Both the position numbers and the translations under genes were made by a program. 28,862 nucleotides of DNA, from the NCBI GenBank assembly GCA_002450335.1, contig DJZB01000029.1, positions 6,701-35,562 on the forward strand, given 5' to 3'. The stretch is from Rhodobiaceae bacterium UBA6963. Its GTDB lineage: Bacteria; Pseudomonadota; Alphaproteobacteria; RS24. The notes beneath the pieces were generated by a model. The model saw only the letters and a program-made list of their open reading frames with translations. It was not told the origin of the DNA and did no database searches. Below, one piece after another: positions 1 to 7,568 of the stretch (positions are counted from its first letter, which is position 1; each line of letters opens with the position of its first letter).

Positions 1-1
1 A

Positions 2-490
2 GGCAATGACACCACACGCAATTCCATGACCGGCAGCATTTACGCCAGTAGCAAATTTCCTGACCAGTTTGAACGGCTGCGCGCCGACCGAAGCCTTATT
101 CAGCAAATGGTCAGCGAGGTTATCCGCTGGCAGACCCCGCTCTCACACATGCGACGCACGGCGCTGCAAGACACCGAACTGGGCGGAAAACATATCAAAA
201 AAGGCGACAAGGTCGTTATGTGGTATCTGTCGGGCAATTACGATGACAGTATATTTGCTCAGCCCGAGCAGATTGACCTCGACCGCGAAAATTCCAATCG
301 TCACATGTCTTTCGGCTTTGGTATTCACCGGTGCATGGGACTGCGCATTGGCGAATTACAACTGCGTATTTTGTGGGAAGAAATGTTGGATAGGTTCAAA
401 TCAATCGAAGTTATGGGCGCACCGACGCGGGTGAACTCTAATTTTGTGCATGGCTATACTGACCTGCCAGTGCGTCTCACACGCTTCTAG
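2..490 (+). CDS. Cytochrome P450, CYP153-like, C-terminal part (5' end outside window)
   Basis: The reading frame is open from base 2, so the gene starts before the window and only about the last 160 residues are present. The fragment begins in the I helix with GNDTTRNS, the oxygen-activation motif. It continues with the K-helix ExxR (EVIR in SEVIRWQTP) and then the haem loop FGFGIHRCMG, whose cysteine thiolate ligand is encoded at 332-334. The stretch around MRRTA, ELGGKHIKKGDKVVMWY and the ending NFVHGYTDLPVRL resembles CYP153, bacterial class I P450s that hydroxylate the terminal carbon of medium-chain alkanes or fatty acids using ferredoxin and ferredoxin reductase. The P450 assignment is certain. 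The CYP153 subfamily is from memory of family motifs and less sure. No redox partner gene is seen downstream. Confidence 0.88.
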   Translation, partial: GNDTTRNSMTGSIYASSKFPDQFERLRADRSLIQQMVSEVIRWQTPLSHMRRTALQDTELGGKHIKKGDKVVMWYLSGNYDDSIFAQPEQIDLDRENSNRHMSFGFGIHRCMGLRIGELQLRILWEEMLDRFKSIEVMGAPTRVNSNFVHGYTDLPVRLTRF

Positions 491-502
491 ACTGAAGATA
501 AA

Positions 503-559
503 TGGTGCTGTCGACCCTATTGTTTGGTGTTTTTACCATTTAATAGCACCACCTTTTTT
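503..559 (+). terminator. Possible intrinsic terminator after the P450 gene
   Basis: TGGTGCT (503-509) can pair perfectly with AGCACCA (545-551), and the second arm is followed by CC and six T residues. The loop is long, about 35 bases, and could fold in competing ways (AAATGGT with ACCATTT), so the structure is plausible rather than clear. It lies between the P450 gene and a convergent gene, where a terminator is expected. The rest of 560-694 shows no gene. Confidence 0.45.
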
Positions 560-694
560 GTTGACGGTTTTTTCCTTACCCCGCCCATTGCCTCTATTTG
601 CGCTTCAGATTGCACAGTAAATTCTTTGCTGTTAACACCTCAACCATCCATTTCGAAAGATCCTGAGAGAATTCTCTGACGGACCGCGTCATGA

Positions 695-1003
695 TTAAGG
701 TGTGACTTCCAATGTTTCTGGCGGTTGCTCATTTAATTTGTCTAGAGCCTCAAAATGTCCGGGTACTAGTTCGCCATTTTCAACACTTGGGGGCACATAA
801 ACGCTCCCTGTCGGGGCATCAGTGACAGATCTGAAAAATAACAGCCCTGCAAGCATGCAGGCGAAACCCGCAACGGATGCATAAGCCCAGATTTTCATTT
901 CCACTTGGTCAGGCCGAGTTCTGCGAAACCACCACAACCATACTGACAGCATGATAAAGGGAAGGCTAAACAAAAACAGATTGAATAATATAATCCTAAT
1001 CAT
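695..1003 (-). CDS. DUF6111-like small membrane protein
   Basis: A 102-residue protein with two predicted membrane segments (about residues 4-25 and 38-58), a basic FRRTRP loop between them, and a hydrophilic proline- and glutamate-rich tail. The family is recognised mainly from its place: in many alphaproteobacteria a small DUF6111 protein follows a DUF1285 gene and a Nudix CoA pyrophosphatase, as here. Its start overlaps the end of the Nudix gene by 8 bases, which suggests translational coupling. Its function is unknown. In other alphaproteobacteria, as I recall, this trio is often followed by the CCA-adding tRNA nucleotidyltransferase gene. Here that gene is absent and a convergent P450 gene follows. 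Confidence 0.7.
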   Translation of the reverse strand: MIRIILFNLFLFSLPFIMLSVWLWWFRRTRPDQVEMKIWAYASVAGFACMLAGLLFFRSVTDAPTGSVYVPPSVENGELVPGHFEALDKLNEQPPETLEVTP

Positions 1004-1634
1004 CGAAAGCTCTTTCGCTTAAATTTCTCAGAATACCCGCCGTCACGCCCCAAATATGATGCTGACCATGAGACATGGAATAATACGACCGAAGCTGACC
1101 ATTCCAAATATCTTGTTTGATATTATGGTTCTCTCGGTTCATCAAAAAATTCAAGGGCACCTCAAAAACATCGGCGACTTCTTCTGTGTTTATTTTTAAT
1201 TCAAAGCCTGGACGAATAAACCCTACCACAGGAAGCACCATAAATCCTGAACCGGTTTCGAATGTCTCGAGATAGCCTGCAATATCAATGTATCCCGATG
1301 TGAGACCAATCTCCTCTTCCGTTTCGCGTAATACCGCATCTAACGGTGACGGGTCAGTGTCATCTACCTTCCCACCCGGGAAAGCGACTTGCCCAGAATG
1401 TTTTTTCAGATTTTCTGAACGTCTGGTTAAAATAACGCGAGGGGATTGTTCATATTCAACCACACCGATTAAAACCGTCGCCAAAGGCAGGTCGCGGTTT
1501 TTGTGAAGTTCAAGCAAAACCGGATTAAGCTGGAAATCTCCGCTTTGACCACGCCCGCTATACAATACTTGTTCTGAAGGTAACTCAGGCGACACAGCTT
1601 TGGCTATTTTTTGCCTGTACTCAAACTCAACCAT
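996..1634 (-). CDS. Nudix hydrolase, CoA pyrophosphatase type (NudL/CoAse-like)
   Basis: A 212-residue Nudix protein. The CoA-specific signature is visible as ILTRRSENLKKHSGQVAFPG, directly followed by the Nudix box, which ends RETEEEIG (R103, E104, E106-E108, G110). The acidic residue expected near the start of the box is aspartate (DD at 91-92), which is usual for this subgroup. Members cleave coenzyme A and its derivatives to 3',5'-ADP and phosphopantetheine, or act in nucleotide clean-up. The gene overlaps the upstream DUF1285 gene and the downstream DUF6111 gene by 8 bases each, so the three are probably one operon. The substrate is inferred from the family signature. Confidence 0.9.
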   Translation of the reverse strand: MVEFEYRQKIAKAVSPELPSEQVLYSGRGQSGDFQLNPVLLELHKNRDLPLATVLIGVVEYEQSPRVILTRRSENLKKHSGQVAFPGGKVDDTDPSPLDAVLRETEEEIGLTSGYIDIAGYLETFETGSGFMVLPVVGFIRPGFELKINTEEVADVFEVPLNFLMNRENHNIKQDIWNGQLRSYYSMSHGQHHIWGVTAGILRNLSERAFDD

Positions 1635-2229
1635 AGTCAGGTCCTAAGTTATCAACTCGAGACATACTAAAAAATTCGCCCTCGCTCCAGACGCCAAAAT
1701 AGTCTTCGCCATTTTCTTGGTGTGTCACGGCAAGGTCAACAAGACGATAAAATACAGGGCGCGCAATTTTGGCGCGTAATTTTCCGCGTACGTGAACATA
1801 GGGACTGGGTTGCTCACCTTTAAATTCAAAGTAAATCGGCAAATTTGGCCCAGCAAGGCAAATGTCCCCGACATTGGTGGTGAAAGTAATTTTTTGCATT
1901 ACCCCTTCACCAGTCACATCCATCTGCGTAGCAATGAAAGGCGCATCCTCTACAGTAACCAGGATTTTTTCAACGGGTGTGACGAGGTAATACTTCTTGT
2001 CTTCATCGCGCCTCAAAATAGTTGAGAACAACCGGACAAGTTTTTCACGCCCAATCTGTGAGTCTCCATAAAACCAAGACCCATCACTTGTGATGCGCAT
2101 GCCAATATCCCCGCAATAGGGTGGATCCCAGTCCTCTACAGGTGGCAAGCTGGATGTTCCGGCTGCATTTCCTGCTTTTTCAGCACTTTTAATCACATTT
2201 TGAAGACTGTTTTCGGTCATAAACACCAT
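1627..2229 (-). CDS. DUF1285 domain-containing protein
   Basis: A 200-residue soluble protein. After a poorly conserved first 25 residues comes the conserved beginning LPPVEDWDPPYCGDIGMRI, followed by SWFYGDSQIGREKLVRLFSTI, and a beta-rich body ending FGVWSEGEFFSMSR. This is typical of DUF1285, a family of unknown function often coupled to a CoA pyrophosphatase gene in alphaproteobacteria. The first ATG is used here; a second in-frame ATG three codons later (2220) gives MTENSLQ. Neither has a clear Shine-Dalgarno sequence, so the exact start is open. It overlaps the Nudix gene by 8 bases. Confidence 0.85.
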   Translation of the reverse strand: MVFMTENSLQNVIKSAEKAGNAAGTSSLPPVEDWDPPYCGDIGMRITSDGSWFYGDSQIGREKLVRLFSTILRRDEDKKYYLVTPVEKILVTVEDAPFIATQMDVTGEGVMQKITFTTNVGDICLAGPNLPIYFEFKGEQPSPYVHVRGKLRAKIARPVFYRLVDLAVTHQENGEDYFGVWSEGEFFSMSRVDNLGPDYG

Positions 2230-2238
2230 TATATCAAC

Positions 2239-2275
2239 AATTTAAAAACTTGTTAGCGCAAAGCCTTTATGCGCT
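2239..2275 (-). terminator. Possible intrinsic terminator after the GNAT gene
   Basis: On the minus strand AGCGCA (2275-2270) pairs with TGCGCT (2260-2255) around a 9-base loop. The hairpin is followed after AACAAG by five T residues and an AT-rich stretch. It sits in the 53-base spacer between the GNAT gene and the DUF1285 gene and would separate the antiporter-GNAT pair from the downstream trio. The T tract starts seven bases after the stem, so termination may be partial. Confidence 0.4.
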
Positions 2276-2282
2276 GAGGCGC

Positions 2283-2771
2283 CTAACGGGCGGCGGAAAC
2301 CGAACCGGATAGTTGCGCCGCAATGCCGGGCTTTATTTCGTAAATCAGCAAACGGCTTTCATCCACCGGACCCGGGCAATTCAACCCTGCAGGGGCGATT
2401 TTGAAGCCTGACTGACTGTAATAAGATAAATCGCCGACCAGCAAAACCAACTCATGCCCAAGTTTTTCAGCTGCAGCAAGCGAGGTGGCCATTAAACCGC
2501 GTCCAACACCCTTACCCTGCCATAAGGGATTTACAATCAGTGGTCCAAGAAGGAGCGCAGGTGTCGGGCCAATTTGAATTGGCCAATAGGCAATCCCGCC
2601 AATCATGCCTTCATCCGAAATCGCACAAAAATTCAACTCAGGAATTTGTTGATTGTTTTCACGCAATCTTTCAGCCATGCGCACCAGTCGCCCCGGCCCT
2701 AAAATTTTGGATGTCAGGGATAATTTATCGTTTTCCAATTCAGGAGGGGTTTGTTTAATTTCAAAAGCCAT
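2283..2771 (-). CDS. GNAT family N-acetyltransferase
   Basis: A 162-residue protein with the GNAT fold. The acetyl-CoA pyrophosphate-binding motif A is QGKGVGRGLM (about residues 85-94), preceded by the beta-4 strand LLLGPLIVNPLWQ. A later SYYSQSGFKIAP resembles motif B, where a tyrosine commonly acts as the general acid. The overall pattern is like the YhbS-type proteins of COG3153. The substrate cannot be told from sequence. The ATG lies 9 bases after the stop of the antiporter gene, so the two are probably cotranscribed. Confidence 0.85.
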   Translation of the reverse strand: MAFEIKQTPPELENDKLSLTSKILGPGRLVRMAERLRENNQQIPELNFCAISDEGMIGGIAYWPIQIGPTPALLLGPLIVNPLWQGKGVGRGLMATSLAAAEKLGHELVLLVGDLSYYSQSGFKIAPAGLNCPGPVDESRLLIYEIKPGIAAQLSGSVSAAR

Positions 2772-2780
2772 GAACGCGCC

Positions 2781-3719
2781 TTAAGCACCAAAAAGAAGAC
2801 CAATATAGAGTATATAAGTTGCAAGGAATAACCCCCCAAAAACCCTGGAAATTCCCTGCTGATAGCTGAGAAGGAAAACTGTCAAACCGGAAACCCCAAT
2901 TAGCACCCAAATATCCATAGTTAGGAAATCAGGTGCAATCGATATTGGATGCACCAACCCGGTAACACCCAAGATCAAAAGAATATTATAAATATTGCTT
3001 CCAACAATATTCCCCACCGCCAGCGCCGCATGACCACGAAACGCGGCAAGAACAGAAATTGCGAGTTCAGGCAGAGATGTTCCAATGGCAACAACCGTTA
3101 GGCCTATAACCCCTTCTGAGACCCCAAATTCCATGGCAAGAATGACGGCTCCTTTGACAAGCAAATCCGCACCCCAGACAACTGCAATAGTCCCCAGAAC
3201 AAGGATAATGAGAGAGACAGGAACACGCGCGCCAGCCAGCGGATTTTCAGTAACCTCTTGAGTGACATTTTCATCACCACCCAGCCGGTAAAGATAAACC
3301 GTATAAAGTACAATCATCCCAACCATACCTGCTGCAATCAGGTGAGTAATATCACCGTAAAAGGCTACCAAAGAGAAGCCCAATGTAACCAGCAACATAA
3401 ACACACCGTCACGGTTTAACTCTTTACCCTGAACAATAATTGGTTGAATCAGAGCCGAGACGCCCAGAACCAACAACATATTGGAAATATTACTGCCAAT
3501 AATATTCCCTATGGCAATATCGGGCTGACCTTGAAACGCTGCTTGTATTGAAACCGTTAATTCAGGCGCAGACGTACCAAAGGCAATGATAGTGAGACCT
3601 ATAATAAGCGGCGGAACCTTGAGCCTGTCAGCCAGTGAAACGGCACCGGAAACAAGCCCCTCGCCGCCACCGCCGAGGAGAATAAATCCACCAAGCACTA
3701 ATAATATTGCTTCAAACAT
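2781..3719 (-). CDS. Calcium/sodium antiporter, CaCA family (YrbG-like)
   Basis: A 312-residue inner-membrane protein with the internal duplication of the Ca2+/cation antiporter family. The two alpha repeats are seen as FGTSAPELTVS (GTSxPE at 48-53) and IGTSLPELAIS (213-218), each followed by a GNIxGSNIxN motif; the glutamates and asparagines are the ion ligands. About ten membrane segments are expected and the hydrophobicity fits. A charged loop near residues 145-160 (RLGGDENVTQEV) joins the two halves. The likely role is Na+-driven or H+-driven Ca2+ export. It is divergent from the diiron gene at 3901 and heads the run with the GNAT gene. Confidence 0.93.
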   Translation of the reverse strand: MFEAILLVLGGFILLGGGGEGLVSGAVSLADRLKVPPLIIGLTIIAFGTSAPELTVSIQAAFQGQPDIAIGNIIGSNISNMLLVLGVSALIQPIIVQGKELNRDGVFMLLVTLGFSLVAFYGDITHLIAAGMVGMIVLYTVYLYRLGGDENVTQEVTENPLAGARVPVSLIILVLGTIAVVWGADLLVKGAVILAMEFGVSEGVIGLTVVAIGTSLPELAISVLAAFRGHAALAVGNIVGSNIYNILLILGVTGLVHPISIAPDFLTMDIWVLIGVSGLTVFLLSYQQGISRVFGGLFLATYILYIGLLFGA

Positions 3720-3821
3720 TGCTGACTGCGACCGCTTATAAAATGACCTATTTAATGAGTTTGCACCCTACATGCTATCGTTTTAAAGACCAATCACAAT
3801 TGAATACCAATATGTAATTGA

Positions 3822-3845
3822 AAAAATGACGCAGGCGTCATTTTT
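3822..3845. promoter_or_regulatory. 11-bp inverted repeat in the antiporter/diiron divergent region
   Basis: AAAAATGACGC (3822-3832) and GCGTCATTTTT (3835-3845) form a perfect inverted repeat with a 2-base centre. It lies between two divergent genes and ends four bases before a candidate -35 box, so it is placed like an operator. It also has the A-stem-T look of a bidirectional terminator, but no gene on either strand is in position to end there. Confidence 0.55.
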
Positions 3846-3848
3846 AAC

Positions 3849-3877
3849 TTGCGCTTGTTAAAGTTATGGCGTTATCT
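3849..3877 (+). promoter_or_regulatory. Candidate sigma-70-type promoter of the diiron gene
   Basis: TTGCGC (3849-3854) and TTATCT (3872-3877) are separated by 17 bases, about 25 bases before the start codon. A strong Shine-Dalgarno sequence AGGAG (3891-3895) then precedes the ATG. The boxes match the consensus only partly, so this is a positional suggestion. Confidence 0.35.
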
Positions 3878-3900
3878 TTGACAAAATAAAGGAGCATGAT

Positions 3901-5037
3901 ATGGAAAATCATAATCTCGAAGAATCGGAAATCACGGCAGATCCTGCCTATCAATCCGTAGACCCGTCTGACTTCAACGCAATGATAGAAGTTGATCGGT
4001 ATAATGACCGAACAACAGCCTTCGATAAAATCATTTCAGCAACGCATAATCATTTTTGGGACCCTATGGATACCAAATATATTGATTTTACTGAGCCTTT
4101 CGATGTTGATAACGCCTATATGATAAACCCGGATCAGGATGTTGATCTTAGGGTTATTGGCGACTTACTGAACGAAAAAGATAAAATCAGACTGGTGAAT
4201 ATGAATGTTCACTGGGCCCTTTCTTCTATTCTGCACGGCGAACAAGGTGCCTTGAACCTTTCATCTAGTCTGTGCCATATCCTGAAAGACCCTGGCGCGC
4301 AAGAATATGCAGCGAATCAAACTCGCGAAGAAGCAAGACATGTTGCGGGTTTCTCAAGATATATCCATGCACGCTGGGGACAGCCTATGGTTGTCGGCCC
4401 TGCCCTTGGTAACCTACTGAATGAACTTGTGAATTCGAAAATTGTCTGGAAAAAGCTTGTTGGCATGCAAATGCTTGTTGAAGGTCTAGCTATGGGTGCT
4501 TTTGCGACTTTCTATCGTCAGGGCAATGACCCGCTTTTAACAAAGCTCATGCAATTGGTCATGACAGATGAGGCATTCCACCATAAATTCGGCAAAATTT
4601 GGGCAGATAGAACCATCCCGAATATTTCACCTGAGGAAAGAGACAAAATAGAAGATTGGTCGTGGGAAGTTTTCCATGTGCTGCTTTATAATCTTTCCAG
4701 CCCCGAACAAAAAAAGCCCATCTACGAATCACTGGGTCTTGACTGGAAAATGGTTCAGGAGAGATTTATTGATGCCCTGACCAATGATGAAATAAGACGG
4801 CGTCTAGAGGATAATGATAATATTTTCCGTGTCCTTGTAAAAACCCTTTTCAACGCAGGTATCATTACGGATCGGACATCTTATAAATATGCGCCATTCG
4901 TGGATTTCTCTGAATTGGAAGCAGAAGGCGCACACATGGTCGGTGATGAGATTGCTGAAGAAGGCATCAAATATCTCATGTCTATTAACGGAGATGAGGG
5001 ACCCGTCTTTAACTTTGGCCAAACGGCTGCTGAATAA
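3901..5037 (+). CDS. Ferritin-like diiron protein (R2/AurF-like oxygenase fold)
   Basis: A 378-residue soluble protein. Its central half carries a full set of carboxylate-bridged diiron ligands: E114 (LHGEQGA), E144 and H147 (EEARH), E194 (LVEGLAM), E224 and H227 (DEAFHH), in the order E, ExxH, E, ExxH typical of ribonucleotide reductase R2, bacterial multicomponent monooxygenases and AurF-type N-oxygenases. The first 70 residues are acidic and have no recognised domain, and the last 150 are mostly helical. I do not recognise a named family, and the substrate is unknown. The gene is monocistronic or heads the acyl-CoA dehydrogenase pair 143 bases downstream, with a stable hairpin between. A role in lipid or hydrocarbon oxidation is only a guess from context. 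Confidence 0.8.
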   Translation: MENHNLEESEITADPAYQSVDPSDFNAMIEVDRYNDRTTAFDKIISATHNHFWDPMDTKYIDFTEPFDVDNAYMINPDQDVDLRVIGDLLNEKDKIRLVNMNVHWALSSILHGEQGALNLSSSLCHILKDPGAQEYAANQTREEARHVAGFSRYIHARWGQPMVVGPALGNLLNELVNSKIVWKKLVGMQMLVEGLAMGAFATFYRQGNDPLLTKLMQLVMTDEAFHHKFGKIWADRTIPNISPEERDKIEDWSWEVFHVLLYNLSSPEQKKPIYESLGLDWKMVQERFIDALTNDEIRRRLEDNDNIFRVLVKTLFNAGIITDRTSYKYAPFVDFSELEAEGAHMVGDEIAEEGIKYLMSINGDEGPVFNFGQTAAE

Positions 5038-5082
5038 GACGAATACCTTCTGAACCTTTTTGACGCAGGTTTTTTATGAGAT

Positions 5083-5111
5083 TTAATGATAGGCTTTTAG
5101 CTTGTCATTAA
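5083..5111 (+). other. 13-bp RNA hairpin between diiron and acyl-CoA dehydrogenase genes
   Basis: TTAATGATAGGCT (5083-5095) pairs with AGCTTGTCATTAA (5099-5111) over a 3-base loop. Eleven pairs are Watson-Crick and two are G-U pairs that exist only in the plus-strand RNA, which argues for an RNA element of the plus transcript. A T-run precedes rather than follows it. It may shield the 3' end of the diiron mRNA or tune read-through. A weaker stem AACCT/AGGTT followed by six T residues lies just upstream (about 5056-5076). Confidence 0.55.
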
Positions 5112-5180
5112 AGTACAATGTCTGCAATTATTTTGGTCATTATTTGAAGACGTATAGGCCTAAGTCCGGGAGTTTAACTT

Positions 5181-6380
5181 ATGAGTAACCTTGAAACATT
5201 CAGAGAAGAAACAAGAGCCTGGCTGGAGGAGAATTGTCCTGCCTCTATGCGCACACCCATGCCTGATGAGGAACAACCTTGGGGCGGTAGAAACCCTTCT
5301 TACCCTAATCCTGACACTAAGGTCTGGATGGAAAGAATGGCCGCACGAGGATGGACAGCACCAACATGGCCAACTGAATATGGCGGCGGGGGTCTTAACC
5401 CAGATGAAAACAAAATCCTTCTGCAAGAACTGAAGCGCATTGATGCTCGCCCGAGTTTGAATAGTTTCGGCATCTGGATGCTTGGCCCTGCTCTGCTGGA
5501 ATTTGCAACAGAAGAACAGAAACAAAAATACCTGCCGCCTATCGTGCGCGGGGAGATTCGTTGGTGTCAGGGATATTCTGAGCCTGGCTCCGGTTCAGAC
5601 CTTGCCGGTCTCCAAACGAAAGCTGAAGATATGGGTGACCATTATCTTGTTAACGGACAGAAAGTTTGGACGAGTTATGCCGATAAAGCCGATTGGATTT
5701 TCTGCCTCGTTAGAACAGACACAAGCGTCAAACATGAAGGTATTTCATTTTTGCTGATTGATATGGAAACTGAAGGCGTTGACCCAAGACCTATTAAACT
5801 TATTTCAGGCAGTTCACCCTTCTGCGAGACTTTCCTGACAGATGTGAAAGTTCCAAAGGAAAACCTTGTCGGTGAGTTGAATAAAGGATGGACCATCGCC
5901 AAACGCTTGCTGGAGCACGAAAGAGCCATGATTTCTGGCATGAATATGGGTGCCGGCGAAGCCTCGCTTGGCGGCATGGAAGAATTGGCGAAAGAAGTCT
6001 TTGGGGAACTAGACGGTATGATTGCCCATCCGACCCTGCGCGATACGGTCACCAAACACAAAATGGATGAAGAGGCATTCAACCTTACCCTCCGCCGTAC
6101 CGGCGAATTGGCCAAAGCGGGCCATGGCATTGGAGCCGAAGCCTCTATCTTTAAATTTTATGGCTCAGAAATGAACAAGCGCCGTTTTGAAATTCTGCTT
6201 GAGCTACTTGGCACAAATGCGCTCACCACAGAAGGTGAAGGGCATGATCAGGATGTGATGGATATCTCTCCACAATGGCTGCGCTCAAAAGGCAACTCCA
6301 TTGAGGGCGGCACGACAGAAGTCCAGCTTAATATTATTGCTAAGCGTGTGTTGGATCTTCCCGAAGGGGGTCAGGCCTAA
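5181..6380 (+). CDS. Acyl-CoA dehydrogenase, catalytic-type subunit
   Basis: A 399-residue flavoprotein of the acyl-CoA dehydrogenase family. The N-terminal helical domain ends near residue 120. The flavin-contacting strand region follows (WCQGYSEPGSGSDLAG and VNGQKVWTSYAD), then the C-terminal helical bundle with LLEHERAM. The end carries SIEGGTTEVQLNIIAKRVL, where E375 sits at the place of the catalytic base in medium-chain type enzymes (YEGT). The GGGG near residue 70 and the substrate loop place it with PimC- or FadE-like proteins that work with a partner. The next gene starts on the A of this gene's stop codon (TAATG), so the two proteins are probably made together as a heteromeric enzyme oxidising an acyl-CoA at C2-C3. 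The substrate is unknown. Confidence 0.92.
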   Translation: MSNLETFREETRAWLEENCPASMRTPMPDEEQPWGGRNPSYPNPDTKVWMERMAARGWTAPTWPTEYGGGGLNPDENKILLQELKRIDARPSLNSFGIWMLGPALLEFATEEQKQKYLPPIVRGEIRWCQGYSEPGSGSDLAGLQTKAEDMGDHYLVNGQKVWTSYADKADWIFCLVRTDTSVKHEGISFLLIDMETEGVDPRPIKLISGSSPFCETFLTDVKVPKENLVGELNKGWTIAKRLLEHERAMISGMNMGAGEASLGGMEELAKEVFGELDGMIAHPTLRDTVTKHKMDEEAFNLTLRRTGELAKAGHGIGAEASIFKFYGSEMNKRRFEILLELLGTNALTTEGEGHDQDVMDISPQWLRSKGNSIEGGTTEVQLNIIAKRVLDLPEGGQA

Positions 6381-7549
6381 TGACGACCGAGAATATGGAA
6401 CAGCCGAAAACAGACTTCATCCTCAGTGAGGAACAAACCATGCTGCGCGATACAGCGAAGCAGTTTTTTTCCGAGCAAGTCCCGATAAGCAATCTTCGGA
6501 AACTTCGCGACGAGGAGAGCGCTGACGGAATTGACCGGGACGTCTGGAAACAAGCATCTGAGCTTGGCCTGGCGGGCATACTTATTCCTGAAGCCTATGG
6601 AGGAACGGATTTCGGCATCACCGGCATGGGTCTGGTGATGGAGGAGGCCGGGCGGACACTTGCAGCTACCCCGTTGTTTTCCAGTTCGATTTTATCAACC
6701 CTGGTTCTGCTTGAAGCAGCTTCAGAGGATCTCAAACAGGCTATTCTCCCGGCCATTGCTGCCGGTGAAATGATTGTTGCGGTTGCTCTTGAGGAGTCAG
6801 GCCATCACAACCCTGCGGCTATTTCATTAAGTGCCGAAAAGAAAGATGGAGGTCTTGTTCTCAACGGACGCAAAACCTTTGTGCTTGACGGACATATTGC
6901 TGACAAGCTGATTATTGTGGCAAGGAGTAAGGGTCAAAAAGGCGACACAAACGGTCTCTCTCTTTGTTTGGTTGATGCTAATTCAGATGGCTTAAAAGTG
7001 TCGCGCTCTAAAATGGTCGACTCTAGGAACAGCTCTGAAGTCACCTGCGAAAACCTCACTGTCTCTGCCGATATGATCATTGGCACAATTGATGACGGCG
7101 CCGCACCGCTTGAAAGCGCACTTGACCAAGCACGCATTCTGCTGTCTGCCGAAATCTTGGGTGGCGTGAATGAAGTGTTTGAGCGCACACTTGAATATCT
7201 TAAAGAGCGCAAACAATTTGGTGTTCCGATTGGTAGTTTCCAAGCTCTGCGCCATCGCGCTTCCGCCATATTCAGTGAAATCGAAATTTGTAAAGCAGTC
7301 GTGACTTTTGCACTTTCGCAAAGCGATAAAAAGAGCAATCAAATTGCTCGTTTGGCAAGCTTAACAAAAGCGCGTCTTGGTGAAGCGTCAACCTTAGTTT
7401 CAAATGAAGGGCTGCAAATGCATGGCGGGATTGGCATGACAGATGATGTTGATGTCGGCCTATTTATGAAAAGAGCGCGCGTTCAACTGCAACTTCTGGG
7501 CGACCCACGCTTTCATCGTGAACGATATGCACGCTTAAATGGTTACTAG
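6380..7549 (+). CDS. Acyl-CoA dehydrogenase, non-catalytic-type partner subunit
   Basis: A 389-residue acyl-CoA dehydrogenase homologue. It keeps the fold markers LSEEQTMLRDTAKQFF, IPEAYGG, the middle beta domain, RKQFGVPIGSFQALRH and the flavin-adenosine motif LQMHGGIGMTDD. The usual catalytic stretch is missing: after HGGIGMTDDVDVGLFMKRA the protein ends without a YEGT- or EGGT-like glutamate, and VALEESGHH replaces the common TEP-GSG flavin loop. This pattern, next to a full subunit, matches the two-gene alpha2beta2 enzymes known from mycobacterial steroid degradation and the PimC/PimD pair. The one-base overlap with the upstream gene suggests coupled translation. That it is catalytically silent alone is inference. 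Confidence 0.88.
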   Translation: MTTENMEQPKTDFILSEEQTMLRDTAKQFFSEQVPISNLRKLRDEESADGIDRDVWKQASELGLAGILIPEAYGGTDFGITGMGLVMEEAGRTLAATPLFSSSILSTLVLLEAASEDLKQAILPAIAAGEMIVAVALEESGHHNPAAISLSAEKKDGGLVLNGRKTFVLDGHIADKLIIVARSKGQKGDTNGLSLCLVDANSDGLKVSRSKMVDSRNSSEVTCENLTVSADMIIGTIDDGAAPLESALDQARILLSAEILGGVNEVFERTLEYLKERKQFGVPIGSFQALRHRASAIFSEIEICKAVVTFALSQSDKKSNQIARLASLTKARLGEASTLVSNEGLQMHGGIGMTDDVDVGLFMKRARVQLQLLGDPRFHRERYARLNGY

Positions 7550-7568
7550 ATATTATTTTTGATTACCC

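Noticed and set aside
5160..6130. Long open frames on the minus strand opposite the first acyl-CoA dehydrogenase gene (121 and 151 codons)
   Set aside because: They lie wholly inside a clear conserved gene, have serine- and arginine-rich low-information translations and no ribosome sites; they are shadows of the coding strand.
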